Shown here: piece after piece, positions 9,100-17,643 of the stretch
How positions within the stretch are numbered: position 1 is the stretch's first letter
Layout of the letters: the number at the start of each line of letters is the position of its first letter
NCBI RefSeq assembly: GCF_002093975.1
Contig: NZ_MSZZ01000034.1
Span: 110,195 to 174,194, forward strand
Direction: 5' to 3'
DNA length: 64,000 nucleotides
Source of the DNA: Thermoactinospora rubra
GTDB taxonomy: Bacteria; Actinomycetota; Actinomycetes; Streptosporangiales; Streptosporangiaceae
Position numbers and translations under genes: made by a program
The notes under the pieces: model-generated
Databases searched by the model: none
What the model was told of the DNA's origin: nothing
What the model saw: the letters and a program-made list of their open reading frames with translations, nothing else

Positions 9100-9990
9100 G
9101 TGAGCAACCTGGAGCGGCATCCGCGTGAGGTCGTCTGCGGCGGCGCGGACCGGCACGCGAGCGAGGTGCTGACCGGCCATCCGGTGGCGCTGGGCGGCCC
9201 CCGCGCCATGACCGTCCACCGCCTGCTGCCCGGCCGGCAGCGCCGGATGATCGGCCCGTGGTGCTTCCTGGACGCCTACGGGCCCGAGGTGACCGCCATG
9301 CGGGTGCCGCCGCACCCGCACACCGGCCTGCAGACCGTCACCTGGCTGGTCGAGGGCGAGGTGCTGCACCGCGACAGCCTGGGCAGCCAGCAGGCGGTAC
9401 GGCCCGGCCAGCTCAACCTGATGACGGCCGGGCGGGGCATCTCGCATTCGGAGGAGTCGGCCGAGACGCTGCTGCACGGCGTGCAGCTGTGGGTGGCGCT
9501 GCCCGGGGAGCACCGGCACGTCGCCCCGGGTTTCGAGCACCACGCCGGCCTGCCGGAGGAGGGCGGGATCCGGGTGGTCATGGGCTCGCTGGCCGGGATG
9601 GCCTCCCCGGCGACGTGCCACAGCCCGCTGGTCTGCGCCGAGATCTCGGTCGCGGGCGGGCTCGAGGTGCCCGTCGACCCGGCGTTCGAGCACGGCGTCC
9701 TGTGGCTGTCCTCGGGCGAGGAGCCGTCGGTGGCGTACCTGCCGCCGGGCCGTACCACGATCACCCTGTCCGGCCACGGCCGGGCGCTGCTGATCGGCGG
9801 GGAGCCGTTCGGCGAGGAGATCGTCATGTGGTGGAACTTCGTCGGCCGCACCCACGAGGAGATCGCCGCCTACCGCAAGGAGTGGGCCGAGGGCGAGGGC
9901 TTCGGCCGCGTCGCGGGCTTCGCCGGGGCGCCCCTGCCCGCCCCGGCGCTGCCCACGGTACGGCTCAAGCCGCGCGGGCGGGTGCGCTAG
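9100..9990 (+). CDS. Pirin-family bicupin protein
   Basis: The 296-residue cytosolic protein starts at GTG 9100. It shows the pirin metal motif PHPHTGLQTVTW in the first cupin (His ligands) and MTAGRGISHSEE, both hallmark pirin sequences. The C-terminal cupin includes GEPFGEEIVMWWNFVGRTHEEI. Pirins bind iron; some act as quercetinases or redox co-regulators, but roles vary. Its stop lies three bases from the convergent kinase stop. Confidence 0.9.
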   Translation: MSNLERHPREVVCGGADRHASEVLTGHPVALGGPRAMTVHRLLPGRQRRMIGPWCFLDAYGPEVTAMRVPPHPHTGLQTVTWLVEGEVLHRDSLGSQQAVRPGQLNLMTAGRGISHSEESAETLLHGVQLWVALPGEHRHVAPGFEHHAGLPEEGGIRVVMGSLAGMASPATCHSPLVCAEISVAGGLEVPVDPAFEHGVLWLSSGEEPSVAYLPPGRTTITLSGHGRALLIGGEPFGEEIVMWWNFVGRTHEEIAAYRKEWAEGEGFGRVAGFAGAPLPAPALPTVRLKPRGRVR

Positions 9991-9993
9991 CTC

Positions 9994-12348
9994 TCACCGG
10001 TGGGTGTAGAAGACGGTCACCCGGTTGTCGCCGGCCGGGACCGTCGCCAGGCGCCGCACCCTCGCCCCGGTGAAGTCGATCACCACGATCTCCGAGGAGT
10101 CGCCCTGGCTCAGGCGCGCCCAGCAGATCAGGTGCGCCTCGTCGTACCACCAGGAGTCGCCGGTGCAGGAGGACTCGAAGCGCCTGACCTCCCTGCCGGT
10201 GGCGGTGTCGTAGACGCAGTGGTTGCCCGAGTCGAGCCCCGCGCAGGTGGTCTGGAAGAGCCGGCCCGACGGGGAGAACAGGAAGGACGGGATCGCGGCG
10301 CCGACGTTCGGGACGCGCCGGACGCGCTCGCCGGTCTCGGTGAAGAAGCGCATCGCCTGCTGGGTGGAGCCGGGGGCGAGCGCGACGACGCCCTTGTCCT
10401 CGTGGTCGAAGCCGTAGCGGACGTCGCGCAGCGCGCTCTCCCGCAGGGTGACGACCGAGGCGCGCCGGGCGGCCACGTCCACGATGGCGAACCCGGTGGA
10501 CTGCCAGCCCTCGCCCGCCGGCTTGCCGACGTTGACCAGGACACGGCTGCTGTCGCGCGACCAGGCCTCGATGTAGGCGCTCAGCGGCTGCCTGCTGGTC
10601 TCGATGACGAAGCTCTCGCCGGAGGTCTTGTCGGTGATCCGCACGCTGTCGTAGCCGGTCTCGGTGAAGCGCTTGGCGCGCGCGGCCAGGTACCTGCCGT
10701 CGGGCGACAGCAGGCTCTCCCAGAAGTCGTCCTGGCGGGTGAACGAGCCGGTCAGGGAGTCGCGCGGGTAGTAGACCGAGGCCTTCAGGCCCTCGTCCCA
10801 GACCGTGTAGGTGGTCAGCCGGACGGCGTCCGTGGGGTGCTCGTAGATCGTGACGCCGGTGTCGGGCAGGCGCACGGTCGCCAGGCCCGTGGTGGCGATG
10901 GGCGTGGTGCTGGGGGTGGGCGTGGGCGAGGTCGTCGGGGTGGTCTGGCTGGTCGCGGCCTGGCCGCCGGTCGGGGTGGTGACGGGCGGGGTGCCGGAGG
11001 AGCCGCGCAGCGCGACCACGACGGCCACCGCCGTGGCGATGACCGCCAGCCCGGCGGCGATCCCGGCGATCAGGGGGCCGCGTCTCTTCGGCTGGGGGTA
11101 CGGCTGGGCCGTACCGGGAGCGCCGTGGGGCGGCGCCCAGGGCTGCTGCGAGGCGGCCTGGGGGGTGGCCCACGGCTGCTGGGGCACGGTCCCGCTCTGG
11201 CCGGGCACCGGCGGCTGGGCGCCCCACGGCTGGTTCGGCCCGGCGGGGGTCTGGGGCTGCTGCGGGCCCGAGCCGCCCGGGATCCACGGCTGCTGACCCG
11301 AGCCGCCCGGCGTCCACGGCTGCTGACCCGAGCCGCCCGGGGTCCACGGCTGCTGGGGGCCCGAGGCGGGAGGGTGCCCGTGGGGTGGCGCGCCGGGGTC
11401 GGACCAGGCCTGGCCCTGCGGCGCCTGGAAGCCCGGCGCACCCTGCGGCGCGTGAAACCCGGGCGCACCCTGTGGCGCCTGCCGGCCGCCGGCCGCCGCC
11501 GGGCCCTGGCCTCCGGCGACCGAGGCCGCCTCGTGCAGGGGCACGGGCTGGCCGACCAGCCCCATGATCGCCTGCTCGGCCGTCGGCCGCCGGGCCGGGT
11601 CCTTCGCCAGGCACGCCGCCACCAGGTCGCGCAGCGGCCCGCCGAGCCCCGACAGGTCCGCCTCGGCGTGCAGGACCCGGTGGATGACGGTCGGCACGGA
11701 GTCCCCGGCGAACGGCGGGCGCCCGGTCGCGGCGAAGATCATCGTGCACGCCCACGAGAACATGTCCGCGGGCGGCCCCGCCGGATGGCCGAGGATCTGC
11801 TCCGGCGACATGTACGACGGCGTCCCGATCGGCGTGGAGGTGATCGAGGTCATGTCCAGCGCCCTGGCGATGCCGAAGTCGACGACGCGCGGCCCGTCGT
11901 CGGCCAGCAGTACGTTGGCCGGGCTGAAGTCGCGGTGGACGATGCCCGCCTGGTGGATGGCCGCCAGGGCGGTGACGGTCCCGATCGCCAGGCGGTGCAG
12001 CGCGGCGTCGGCGCGCGGGCCCCGCTCGGTGACCACCTGGTACAGGGACGGGCCGTCGACGTACTCGCTGACGATGAACGGCCGCTCGTCCTGCACGCCC
12101 GTCGCCACGCAGCGGGCGGTGCAGAAGGGCGCGACCCGCTGCGCCACCGCCGCCTCCCGGGCGAAGCGCTCGGCCGCCGTGGCGTCTCCGGCCAGGTGAG
12201 GGCGCAGCCATTTGATGGCGTACAGCAGGCCCTGCTCGTCGGCGCCGAGGTAGACCACCCCCTGGCCGCCCTCCCCCAAGCGGCCGCGGAGCACGTAGCC
12301 CCCGAGACGTTCTGGATCTTCCGGCCTCAGCTGCGCAATCGACGGCAT
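9994..12348 (-). CDS. Transmembrane Ser/Thr protein kinase with extracellular propeller-like domain
   Basis: In the 784-residue protein, residues about 16-270 form a kinase domain with glycine loop GRLGEGGQGVVY, ATP-site Lys in AIKWL, catalytic HRDFSPANVLL, DFG and SPEQ. The catalytic loop has Ser where HRDxKPxN kinases have Lys; the paralog at 18863 shares this. Residues 270-420 are Pro/Gln-rich with a 10-residue repeat. One membrane segment lies near 421-447, then a Thr/Pro stalk and a beta-rich outer domain of about 280 residues resembling TolB/WD-type repeats. It is likely a sensor kinase; ligand and substrates are unknown. Confidence 0.9.
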   Translation of the reverse strand: MPSIAQLRPEDPERLGGYVLRGRLGEGGQGVVYLGADEQGLLYAIKWLRPHLAGDATAAERFAREAAVAQRVAPFCTARCVATGVQDERPFIVSEYVDGPSLYQVVTERGPRADAALHRLAIGTVTALAAIHQAGIVHRDFSPANVLLADDGPRVVDFGIARALDMTSITSTPIGTPSYMSPEQILGHPAGPPADMFSWACTMIFAATGRPPFAGDSVPTVIHRVLHAEADLSGLGGPLRDLVAACLAKDPARRPTAEQAIMGLVGQPVPLHEAASVAGGQGPAAAGGRQAPQGAPGFHAPQGAPGFQAPQGQAWSDPGAPPHGHPPASGPQQPWTPGGSGQQPWTPGGSGQQPWIPGGSGPQQPQTPAGPNQPWGAQPPVPGQSGTVPQQPWATPQAASQQPWAPPHGAPGTAQPYPQPKRRGPLIAGIAAGLAVIATAVAVVVALRGSSGTPPVTTPTGGQAATSQTTPTTSPTPTPSTTPIATTGLATVRLPDTGVTIYEHPTDAVRLTTYTVWDEGLKASVYYPRDSLTGSFTRQDDFWESLLSPDGRYLAARAKRFTETGYDSVRITDKTSGESFVIETSRQPLSAYIEAWSRDSSRVLVNVGKPAGEGWQSTGFAIVDVAARRASVVTLRESALRDVRYGFDHEDKGVVALAPGSTQQAMRFFTETGERVRRVPNVGAAIPSFLFSPSGRLFQTTCAGLDSGNHCVYDTATGREVRRFESSCTGDSWWYDEAHLICWARLSQGDSSEIVVIDFTGARVRRLATVPAGDNRVTVFYTHR
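11267..11356 (-). repeat. Three tandem 30-bp repeats inside the kinase linker
   Basis: Units at 11267-11296, 11297-11326 and 11327-11356 differ at only a few bases. On the minus strand they encode QQPW(T/I)PGGSG three times in the cytosolic Pro/Gln-rich linker. Copy number may vary between strains. It is in-frame protein repeat DNA, not a mobile element. Confidence 0.9.
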
Positions 12349-12408
12349 GCGGGGATTATGCCGGTTAATCCTTGCACCTCGCTTACACCCGTGATTGCCG
12401 GTGCATCG

Positions 12409-13428
12409 TCAGTAGACGGAGACGTGCGGGTGGTCGTAGTGGTTGGCGGTGGTGCCGCCGCGGTCGGACATCCACCGCCACGAGCCGGTCCTGACGTGCC
12501 AGATCCGCTGGCGGTAGATGACGTACATGATGCCGAGGCGCCGGGCGTTCTTGACCACCCACGCCGCGATCTTGTGGCCGCGTTCCACCTGCTCCCTGGA
12601 CGGCATGCGCCCGCCGCTGCTCAGCATGAAGTCGCAGGCCCGGCCCAGCGGGTGCTCGCCGCCGTCGTTGATGGGGCGGTAGCACCCGACGCCGAAGCCC
12701 TTCCCGAAGCGCTCCACGATCAGGTCGCGGACCAGGCGCATGCGCGGAGTGATGTGGTCGGGGCCGCCGGGCAGCTCGGGCACCCAGGTGCCGTCGGAGC
12801 GGCGGAACCCGGGGGCCTCGTGCGCCAGGTCGATCTTGTCCCTGATCCGCTCGATGAGCTTCTCGGCGCGCTTCTTGCGGCGTTCGAGGTCGCCCAGGGT
12901 GGTGCGCAGCTCCTCGGCGCGCCGCCCGGCCTCCGCCCGGGCCTGCGCGCGCTGGTCGCGGACGGCGGCGAACCCGCTCAGCCGGGCGCCCTCCTGCTCC
13001 ACGAGGTACTGGTTGAGGGAGATGCGCCGCAGCAGCGCTTCGGGCTCGAAGCCGCCGTTGAGCATGGTGAGCGTCTGCTCCTCGGCGCCGGTGTAGCGCT
13101 CGACGGCCAGCCGCCTGAGCCACTCGGACTCCCTCGCGAACACCGCGTCCGCCTCGGCGAGCCGTTCCCTGGCCGTCTTGTCGGCCTTCTCGGCCTTCTC
13201 CAGGGCGATGCGGGAGCTGTAGTACTCGGCGATGACCTTGTCGGACTCCTTCTGGAGCTCGGACAGCTCGCGCCGCAGCTGCTTGAGCGACGGCTTGGGG
13301 TCGGCGTGGGCGGGCGCCGCGAGCAGCAGGACCGCCGTGGCCGCCGCGAGGAGGGCTCGGACCGACCCTTGCGCCACGCTCCTCCTTCGCCCGATCCTCC
13401 GCGGCGTCGTCCCGCCGGGGACGCTCAT
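12409..13428 (-). CDS. Secreted coiled-coil protein with M15-like/ARB_07466-type C-terminal domain
   Basis: The start at 13428 places a signal peptide (VRALLAAATAVLLLAAPAHA) close to the N-terminus; the frame is open to 13512, so the start is uncertain. Residues about 45-210 form a long charged coiled coil, as in actinobacterial peptidoglycan-hydrolase partners. The C-terminal 110 residues contain GEHPLGRACD and end NHYDHPHVSVY. His/Asp and HxH ligands placed this way recall zinc D,D-/L,D-peptidases of the M15 type. A role in cell-wall turnover is inferred. It diverges from the DUF4396 gene. Confidence 0.75.
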   Translation of the reverse strand: MSVPGGTTPRRIGRRRSVAQGSVRALLAAATAVLLLAAPAHADPKPSLKQLRRELSELQKESDKVIAEYYSSRIALEKAEKADKTARERLAEADAVFARESEWLRRLAVERYTGAEEQTLTMLNGGFEPEALLRRISLNQYLVEQEGARLSGFAAVRDQRAQARAEAGRRAEELRTTLGDLERRKKRAEKLIERIRDKIDLAHEAPGFRRSDGTWVPELPGGPDHITPRMRLVRDLIVERFGKGFGVGCYRPINDGGEHPLGRACDFMLSSGGRMPSREQVERGHKIAAWVVKNARRLGIMYVIYRQRIWHVRTGSWRWMSDRGGTTANHYDHPHVSVY

Positions 13429-13518
13429 CGCCGGCACGTCCGATGGACGATCGTAGCGGTGCGCCGGCCGCCCCATGACCACGATGCCCGAATCGCCCTC
13501 CAGCATCGCCATTTGGTC

Positions 13519-13537
13519 TATACCCTAGTGGGGTATA
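13519..13537. promoter_or_regulatory. CsoR-like palindromic operator upstream of the DUF4396 gene
   Basis: TATACCC-TAGTG-GGGTATA is a perfect 7-bp inverted repeat with a 5-bp spacer, strikingly AT-tipped in this GC-rich DNA. The TACCC/GGGTA form resembles operators of copper-sensing CsoR and related RcnR-family repressors. It lies 45 bp before the DUF4396 start and beside the divergent secreted protein gene. No CsoR gene is in the window, so the repressor would act in trans. Confidence 0.6.
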
Positions 13538-13581
13538 TGGTGGGCAGCACTGGAATTGGCACACATCGGGAGTGAACGGGT

Positions 13582-14094
13582 ATGGCCTCGCACCACGGAC
13601 ATGATGGGCATGGCGGCCACGGGATGGCTCACGGGATGACTCATGGAGCGGCTCGCGGAGCGGCCACGTGGGGCATGGCGGCGTCGGCGACCCTGCACTG
13701 CCTCACGGGGTGCGCCATCGGCGAGGTGCTGGGCATGGTCATCGGCACGGCCCTGGGCCTGTCGAACCTGGCCACCATCGCCCTGGCCGTCGCCCTGGCC
13801 TTCGTCTTCGGTTACGCCCTCACCATGCGCGGCGTGCTCAAGGCCGGGCTGACCTTCGGCCGGGCGCTCAAGGTGGCGCTGGCGGCCGACACGATCTCCA
13901 TCACGATCATGGAGATCACCGACAACGCGGTCATGGTGGTCATCCCCGGCGCGATGGACGCGGGCCTGGCCTCGGTGCTGTTCTGGGGCGCGCTGGCGTT
14001 CTCGTTCGTCGTCGCCTTCCTCGTCACCTGGCCGATCAACAAGTGGATCATCGGCAGGGGCAAGGGCCACGCCGTCGTCCACTCCTACCACTGA
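13582..14094 (+). CDS. DUF4396 His-rich membrane protein, probably metal-linked
   Basis: The 170-residue protein begins with a cytosolic or exposed tail rich in His, Gly and Met (HHGHDGHGGHGMAHGM), a likely metal-binding segment. About four membrane helices follow. Conserved-looking helices carry LHCLTGCAIGE and SITIMEITDNAVM, the DUF4396 pattern. The preceding CsoR-like palindrome suggests induction by copper or a similar ion. A role in metal transport or handling is inference; no biochemical function is known to me. The stop abuts the convergent flavoprotein gene. Confidence 0.8.
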   Translation: MASHHGHDGHGGHGMAHGMTHGAARGAATWGMAASATLHCLTGCAIGEVLGMVIGTALGLSNLATIALAVALAFVFGYALTMRGVLKAGLTFGRALKVALAADTISITIMEITDNAVMVVIPGAMDAGLASVLFWGALAFSFVVAFLVTWPINKWIIGRGKGHAVVHSYH

Positions 14095-15159
14095 TCAAGC
14101 CACTGATCGAGCCGCGGCCCGGCCGTCCAGGAGGTCCCTGATCGCCCGTGCGGCCGCGCGCCCGGCCCGGTTGGCGCCCACCGTGCTCGCCGAGGGTCCG
14201 TAGCCGACCAGGTGCAGCCGCGGCTCCCGCACCACCAGGGTGCCCTCGACCTTGATGCCCCCGCCGGGTTCGCGCAGCTTCAGCGGCGCGAGGTGGTCCA
14301 GCGCCGAGCGGAACCCGGTCGCCCAGACGATCGCGTCGGCCTCGGCCATACGCCCGTCGGCCCAGGCCACGCCGTCCTCCGTGAGCCTGGAGAACATCGG
14401 CAGGCGGCGAAGGACGCCCTTGGCCAGCGCCTCCTCCACGACGGCGGTGGCGCGCAGGCCGGTGACCTCGACCACGCTCTGCGGCGGCAGCCCGGCCCGC
14501 ACCCGGGCCTCGACCATGGCCACCGCGGCCCGCCGTTCCTCCTCGCTGAAGTCGCCGGAGCGGAACACCGGCGGCCTGCGGGTCACCCACAGCACGCCGG
14601 CGGCGACGTCGGCCACCTCCGACAGCACGTGCATGGCGGAGGCCCCGCCGCCCACGACGACCACCCGGGCGCCCGCGAACTCGCCCGGCCCGCGATAGCC
14701 CGCGTAGTGCAGTTGCCTGCCCCGGAAGCCGGCCGCGCCCGGATAGAAGGGCCAGTGGGGGCGCGTCCAGGTCCCGGTCGCGTTGACCACGGCGCGCGCC
14801 GCCCACTCCCCCGCGTCCGAGGCGACCAGCAGCCTGTCCCCCGCGCGGCTGACGCGGGTGACCCTGACCGGCCGCAGCACCTCCAGCCCGGTGCGCCGCT
14901 CGTAGTCGGCGTAGTAGGCGGGCACGACCTCGGCGGCGGGCGCGCCGCCGTCGGCGACCGGCTGCCGCCGAAGGCCCGGCAGGTCGAAGATGCCGTGGAT
15001 CTTGTCCATCGTCAGCGACGGCGACCGCTCCCGCCACGCCCCGCCGGGGCCTTCGGCGGCGTCCAGCACGACGTACGGCACGCCGAGCCGCCCCAGGTGG
15101 TAGGCGCTGGACAGGCCCGCCTGCCCGGCCCCGATGACCACGGCGTCGATCCGCTTCAC
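14095..15159 (-). CDS. Flavin-dependent monooxygenase-like NAD(P)-binding oxidoreductase
   Basis: The 354-residue protein starts with the FAD dinucleotide fold IGAGQAGLSSAYHLG and then GPGGAW. A second Rossmann motif, VVVGGGASAMHVL, binds NADPH near residue 165. ATGFR near residue 270 is the conserved link in flavin-containing monooxygenase-like enzymes. It is short compared with FMO/BVMO enzymes (over 450 residues) but matches the YUCCA/CzcO-like group. Substrate unknown. Confidence 0.85.
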   Translation of the reverse strand: MKRIDAVVIGAGQAGLSSAYHLGRLGVPYVVLDAAEGPGGAWRERSPSLTMDKIHGIFDLPGLRRQPVADGGAPAAEVVPAYYADYERRTGLEVLRPVRVTRVSRAGDRLLVASDAGEWAARAVVNATGTWTRPHWPFYPGAAGFRGRQLHYAGYRGPGEFAGARVVVVGGGASAMHVLSEVADVAAGVLWVTRRPPVFRSGDFSEEERRAAVAMVEARVRAGLPPQSVVEVTGLRATAVVEEALAKGVLRRLPMFSRLTEDGVAWADGRMAEADAIVWATGFRSALDHLAPLKLREPGGGIKVEGTLVVREPRLHLVGYGPSASTVGANRAGRAAARAIRDLLDGRAAARSVA

Positions 15160-15184
15160 ATGCTGCTGAAACCCCGGCGCGGGC

Positions 15185-16204
15185 TCAGCTCTTCCCCGCC
15201 GGCAGCCGCAGGTCGGCGAAGACGGCGCGGTGGTCGGTGCCGGGCACGTCGTAGACCTCCACGCCGGCCACGCCGACCCGGCGGTCGGCGAGCACGTGGT
15301 CGATCGTGATGAGCGGCGGCAGGCGGCGGCCGTTCGGCCAGGTGGGGACCAGGCCCTTGCCGGCCTCGGCGGCGGCGTCGAGGTAGCCGCGGCCGAGCAG
15401 GTCGCGCAGCGCCCGGTGGTCGAGGCTGGCGTTGAAGTCGCCCGCCAGCACCCGGATGTGGTCGGGCGAGGCCGGCGGCAGCGCGGCCAGCGAGGCGTAC
15501 CACTCGGCGGTCATCCGGCCCAGCGGCGGGTTGGGGTGGACCGCCACGACCTGGACCGAGCCGCCCCGGGGCAGGGACAGGGTGGCGGCGGGCATGTTGT
15601 GCCCGATCGGGGTGAACAGCCCCGTCAGCTCGGTCAGGGGGTGGGCGGCGTACAGGCCGCTGCCCGTCGCGCCGTACTCGGGCTGCAGGACTCGGTACGG
15701 CAGCAGCTCGCGCAGCCCGGCCGCGTCGAGCCGTTCCACCGCGCCCGGGGTGAGCTCCAGCACGCTGAGCACGTCCACGTCGTGGCGCCGCACGAGGCCG
15801 GCGACGGTCGCCGCGTCGCCGCGGCCGAAGAGGTTGACGGTCAGCACCCGCAGCGGGACCCCGGCCGAGCCACCCGGGGCGGGCAGGGCACGCGGCAGGA
15901 CCACGGCGCCGAGGAGCACGCAGACCAGCAGCGACGCCGCCGCGACGGGCCAGGCCCGGCGGGCCGCCAGGACCAGCGTCAGCAGCAGGGCGGCCCCGGC
16001 CGCGTAGGGCGTCAGCGTCATCAGCTGGGTCGGGAAGGATCCCGTCTCCAGGCCCAGGACGCGGACGAGCGCCCACAGCGCCAGCAGCGCGACCAGCGTC
16101 CACGACAGCCACCGGCGGCGGCGCCGTACCGGACGCCGCGCCGCGACGCCGGGCCGGTCCACCTTGGCTGTGACGCTCACCGTGCCATCCCCCCCTGCTC
16201 GCAT
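15185..16204 (-). CDS. Membrane-anchored endonuclease/exonuclease/phosphatase-family protein
   Basis: The protein (339 residues from ATG 16204, with GGAGG five bases before it) has three hydrophobic segments near the N-terminus (residues about 35-110). A catalytic EEP domain outside the membrane follows. Motifs: LTVNLFG, SVLELTP (metal Glu), VVAVHPNPP, GDFNASLDH and a terminal TDHRAVF with the catalytic Asp-His. The domain order is common in actinobacteria; the substrate could be a phospholipid, nucleotide or DNA. It is divergent from menC. Confidence 0.85.
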   Translation of the reverse strand: MRAGGDGTVSVTAKVDRPGVAARRPVRRRRRWLSWTLVALLALWALVRVLGLETGSFPTQLMTLTPYAAGAALLLTLVLAARRAWPVAAASLLVCVLLGAVVLPRALPAPGGSAGVPLRVLTVNLFGRGDAATVAGLVRRHDVDVLSVLELTPGAVERLDAAGLRELLPYRVLQPEYGATGSGLYAAHPLTELTGLFTPIGHNMPAATLSLPRGGSVQVVAVHPNPPLGRMTAEWYASLAALPPASPDHIRVLAGDFNASLDHRALRDLLGRGYLDAAAEAGKGLVPTWPNGRRLPPLITIDHVLADRRVGVAGVEVYDVPGTDHRAVFADLRLPAGKS

Positions 16205-16333
16205 GTCCTCCATGGTCGCGGATCGGTCTGAGAAAAGCGTGAGAAACCCGGCCCGGCATTTGGCCGGCGCGGACGAACACCCACGCGAGCCCTCGTCATA
16301 AGGTCGGGGAAAAGGCCGGACGGGAGACGTGGA

Positions 16334-17440
16334 GTGAGCGTGAAGATCACTGGAGTTGAGCTGCGGCGGATCGCGATGCCCCTGGTGGCGCCGTTCCGCA
16401 CCTCCTTCGGCACCGAGACGACACGCGACGTGCTGCTGGTCAGGGTGGTGACGCCGGAGGCCGAGGGGTGGGGCGAGTGCGTGGCCATGTCCCAGCCGCT
16501 GTACTCCTCCGAGTACGTCGACGGGGCGGCCGAGGTGATCCGCCGCTTCCTGCTGCCCGCGCTGCCCGACGAGGTGGACGCCCAGGCCGTCGCCCGCCAC
16601 CTGGCGCCGATCAAGGGGCACCGGATGGCCAAGGCGGCGCTGGAGACGGCGATCCTGGACGCCCAGCTGCGGGCCAACGGCGAGTCGTTCGGCCAGTTCC
16701 TGGGCGCGGCGGTCGACCGGGTGCCGTGCGGGGTGTCGGTCGGCATCATGGACACCGTCCCGCAGCTGCTGGACGCCGTCGAGGGCTACCTGGAGGAGGG
16801 CTACGTCCGGATCAAGCTGAAGATCGAGCCCGGCTGGGACGTCGAGCCCGTCCGCGCGGTCCGCGAGCGCTTCGGCGAGGACCTGCTGCTCCAGGTCGAC
16901 GCCAACGCCGCCTACACCCTGGCCGACGCCCGGCACCTGGCCAGGCTGGACGCCTTCGGCCTGCTGCTGATCGAGCAGCCGCTGGCCAACGACGACCTCG
17001 TCCAGCACGCCCAGCTCGCCGCCCAGCTCCAGACGCCGATCTGCCTGGATGAGTCGATCGAGTCGGCCGAGCACGCCGCCGCCGCGATCTCGCTGGGCGC
17101 CTGCTCGATCATCAACATCAAGCCCGGCCGCACGGGCGGGTACCTGGAGGCGCGCCGCATCCACGACCTGTGCCGGGCGCACGGCGTGGCGGTGTGGTGC
17201 GGCGGCATGCTGGAGACCGGCCTGGGGCGGGCGGCCAACGTGGCGCTGGCCGCGCTGCCCGGCTTCACGCTGCCGGGCGACACCTCCGCCTCCCGCCGCT
17301 ACTACGCCACCGACATCACCGAGCCCTTCGAGCTGGCCGAGGGCCACCTGAGCGTCCCGAAGGGGCCGGGCCTGGGTGTGGAGCCGATCCCGTCGATCCT
17401 GGAGGAGGTCACCACCTCCAGCGAGTGGATCCCTGCCTGA
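16334..17440 (+). CDS. menC: o-Succinylbenzoate synthase
   Basis: This enolase-superfamily enzyme of menaquinone synthesis dehydrates SHCHC to o-succinylbenzoate. The 368-residue protein has a capping domain, then a barrel with the catalytic KxK in IKLKIEPGWD. Metal ligands lie in QVDANAAY, EQPL and CLDESI, and the second catalytic Lys in NIKPGRTGG. It starts at GTG. Members of this N-succinylamino-acid racemase/OSBS subgroup can be promiscuous, so racemase activity is possible. No other men gene is nearby. A small hairpin follows the stop. Confidence 0.88.
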   Translation: MSVKITGVELRRIAMPLVAPFRTSFGTETTRDVLLVRVVTPEAEGWGECVAMSQPLYSSEYVDGAAEVIRRFLLPALPDEVDAQAVARHLAPIKGHRMAKAALETAILDAQLRANGESFGQFLGAAVDRVPCGVSVGIMDTVPQLLDAVEGYLEEGYVRIKLKIEPGWDVEPVRAVRERFGEDLLLQVDANAAYTLADARHLARLDAFGLLLIEQPLANDDLVQHAQLAAQLQTPICLDESIESAEHAAAAISLGACSIINIKPGRTGGYLEARRIHDLCRAHGVAVWCGGMLETGLGRAANVALAALPGFTLPGDTSASRRYYATDITEPFELAEGHLSVPKGPGLGVEPIPSILEEVTTSSEWIPA

Positions 17441-17452
17441 AAATCCGGTTGC

Positions 17453-17471
17453 GGTACGGCGCCGCCGTACC
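17453..17471. terminator. Short hairpin after menC
   Basis: GGTACGGC (17453-17460) and GCCGTACC (17464-17471) form a perfect 8-bp stem with a 3-nt loop, 12 bp after the menC stop. It may end menC transcription and so isolate the EF-Tu gene leader that follows. Confidence 0.45.
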
Positions 17472-17476
17472 CGACC

Positions 17477-17554
17477 ATGAGGGACATGATCCGCCACGCC
17501 CAGCTCAGCGCCCCGCGCGGGCTGGCGCGTGCCTTCGACGGCCTGGAGCGCTGA
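17477..17554 (+). CDS. Possible 25-residue leader peptide ahead of the second EF-Tu gene
   Basis: An ATG at 17477 opens a 25-codon frame that ends MRD...FDGLER at TGA 17552-17554. A second in-frame ATG at 17486 follows GAGGGAC. The stop codon overlaps the first base of the 5' arm of a downstream stem. That layout recalls translation-coupled attenuator leaders. It could equally be a chance frame or a gene remnant; there is no clear ribosome site for the first ATG. Confidence 0.3.
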   Translation: MRDMIRHAQLSAPRGLARAFDGLER

Positions 17555-17615
17555 CCTCTTCCCGTGCGTCCACGTGACCCGGCGGGGAGAGGTCGACGAC
17601 CTGCAACGGGTCACG
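17553..17615 (+). promoter_or_regulatory. Two competing stem structures in the EF-Tu paralog leader
   Basis: Stem A: GACCTCTTCCC (17553-17563) pairs with GGGGAGAGGTC (17584-17594), 11 pairs with one G-U. Stem B: CGTGACCCG (17573-17581) pairs perfectly with CGGGTCACG (17607-17615). The left arm of B lies in the loop of A and its right arm is downstream. The two would either compete or form an H-type pseudoknot. The region ends 28 bases before the EF-Tu start, just before AAGGAAAGGA. A regulatory leader is inferred. Confidence 0.45.
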
Positions 17616-17643
17616 CCCGGGACCGAACCGAAGGAAAGGACCG

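Noticed and set aside
11267..11356. Regular 30-bp repeats that could suggest a CRISPR array
   Set aside because: The repeats are contiguous with no spacers and encode an in-frame QQPW repeat in a kinase linker.
10000..13575. A plus-strand frame of nearly 1200 codons across the first kinase and the coiled-coil gene
   Set aside because: It runs through two real minus-strand genes and their gap, has no motif, and reads as GC-bias shadow.
15185..17614. A continuous minus-strand frame joining the endonuclease/phosphatase gene to 450 extra upstream codons
   Set aside because: The upstream part is antisense to menC and has no protein-like character. A GGAGG site and ATG at 16204 mark the real start.
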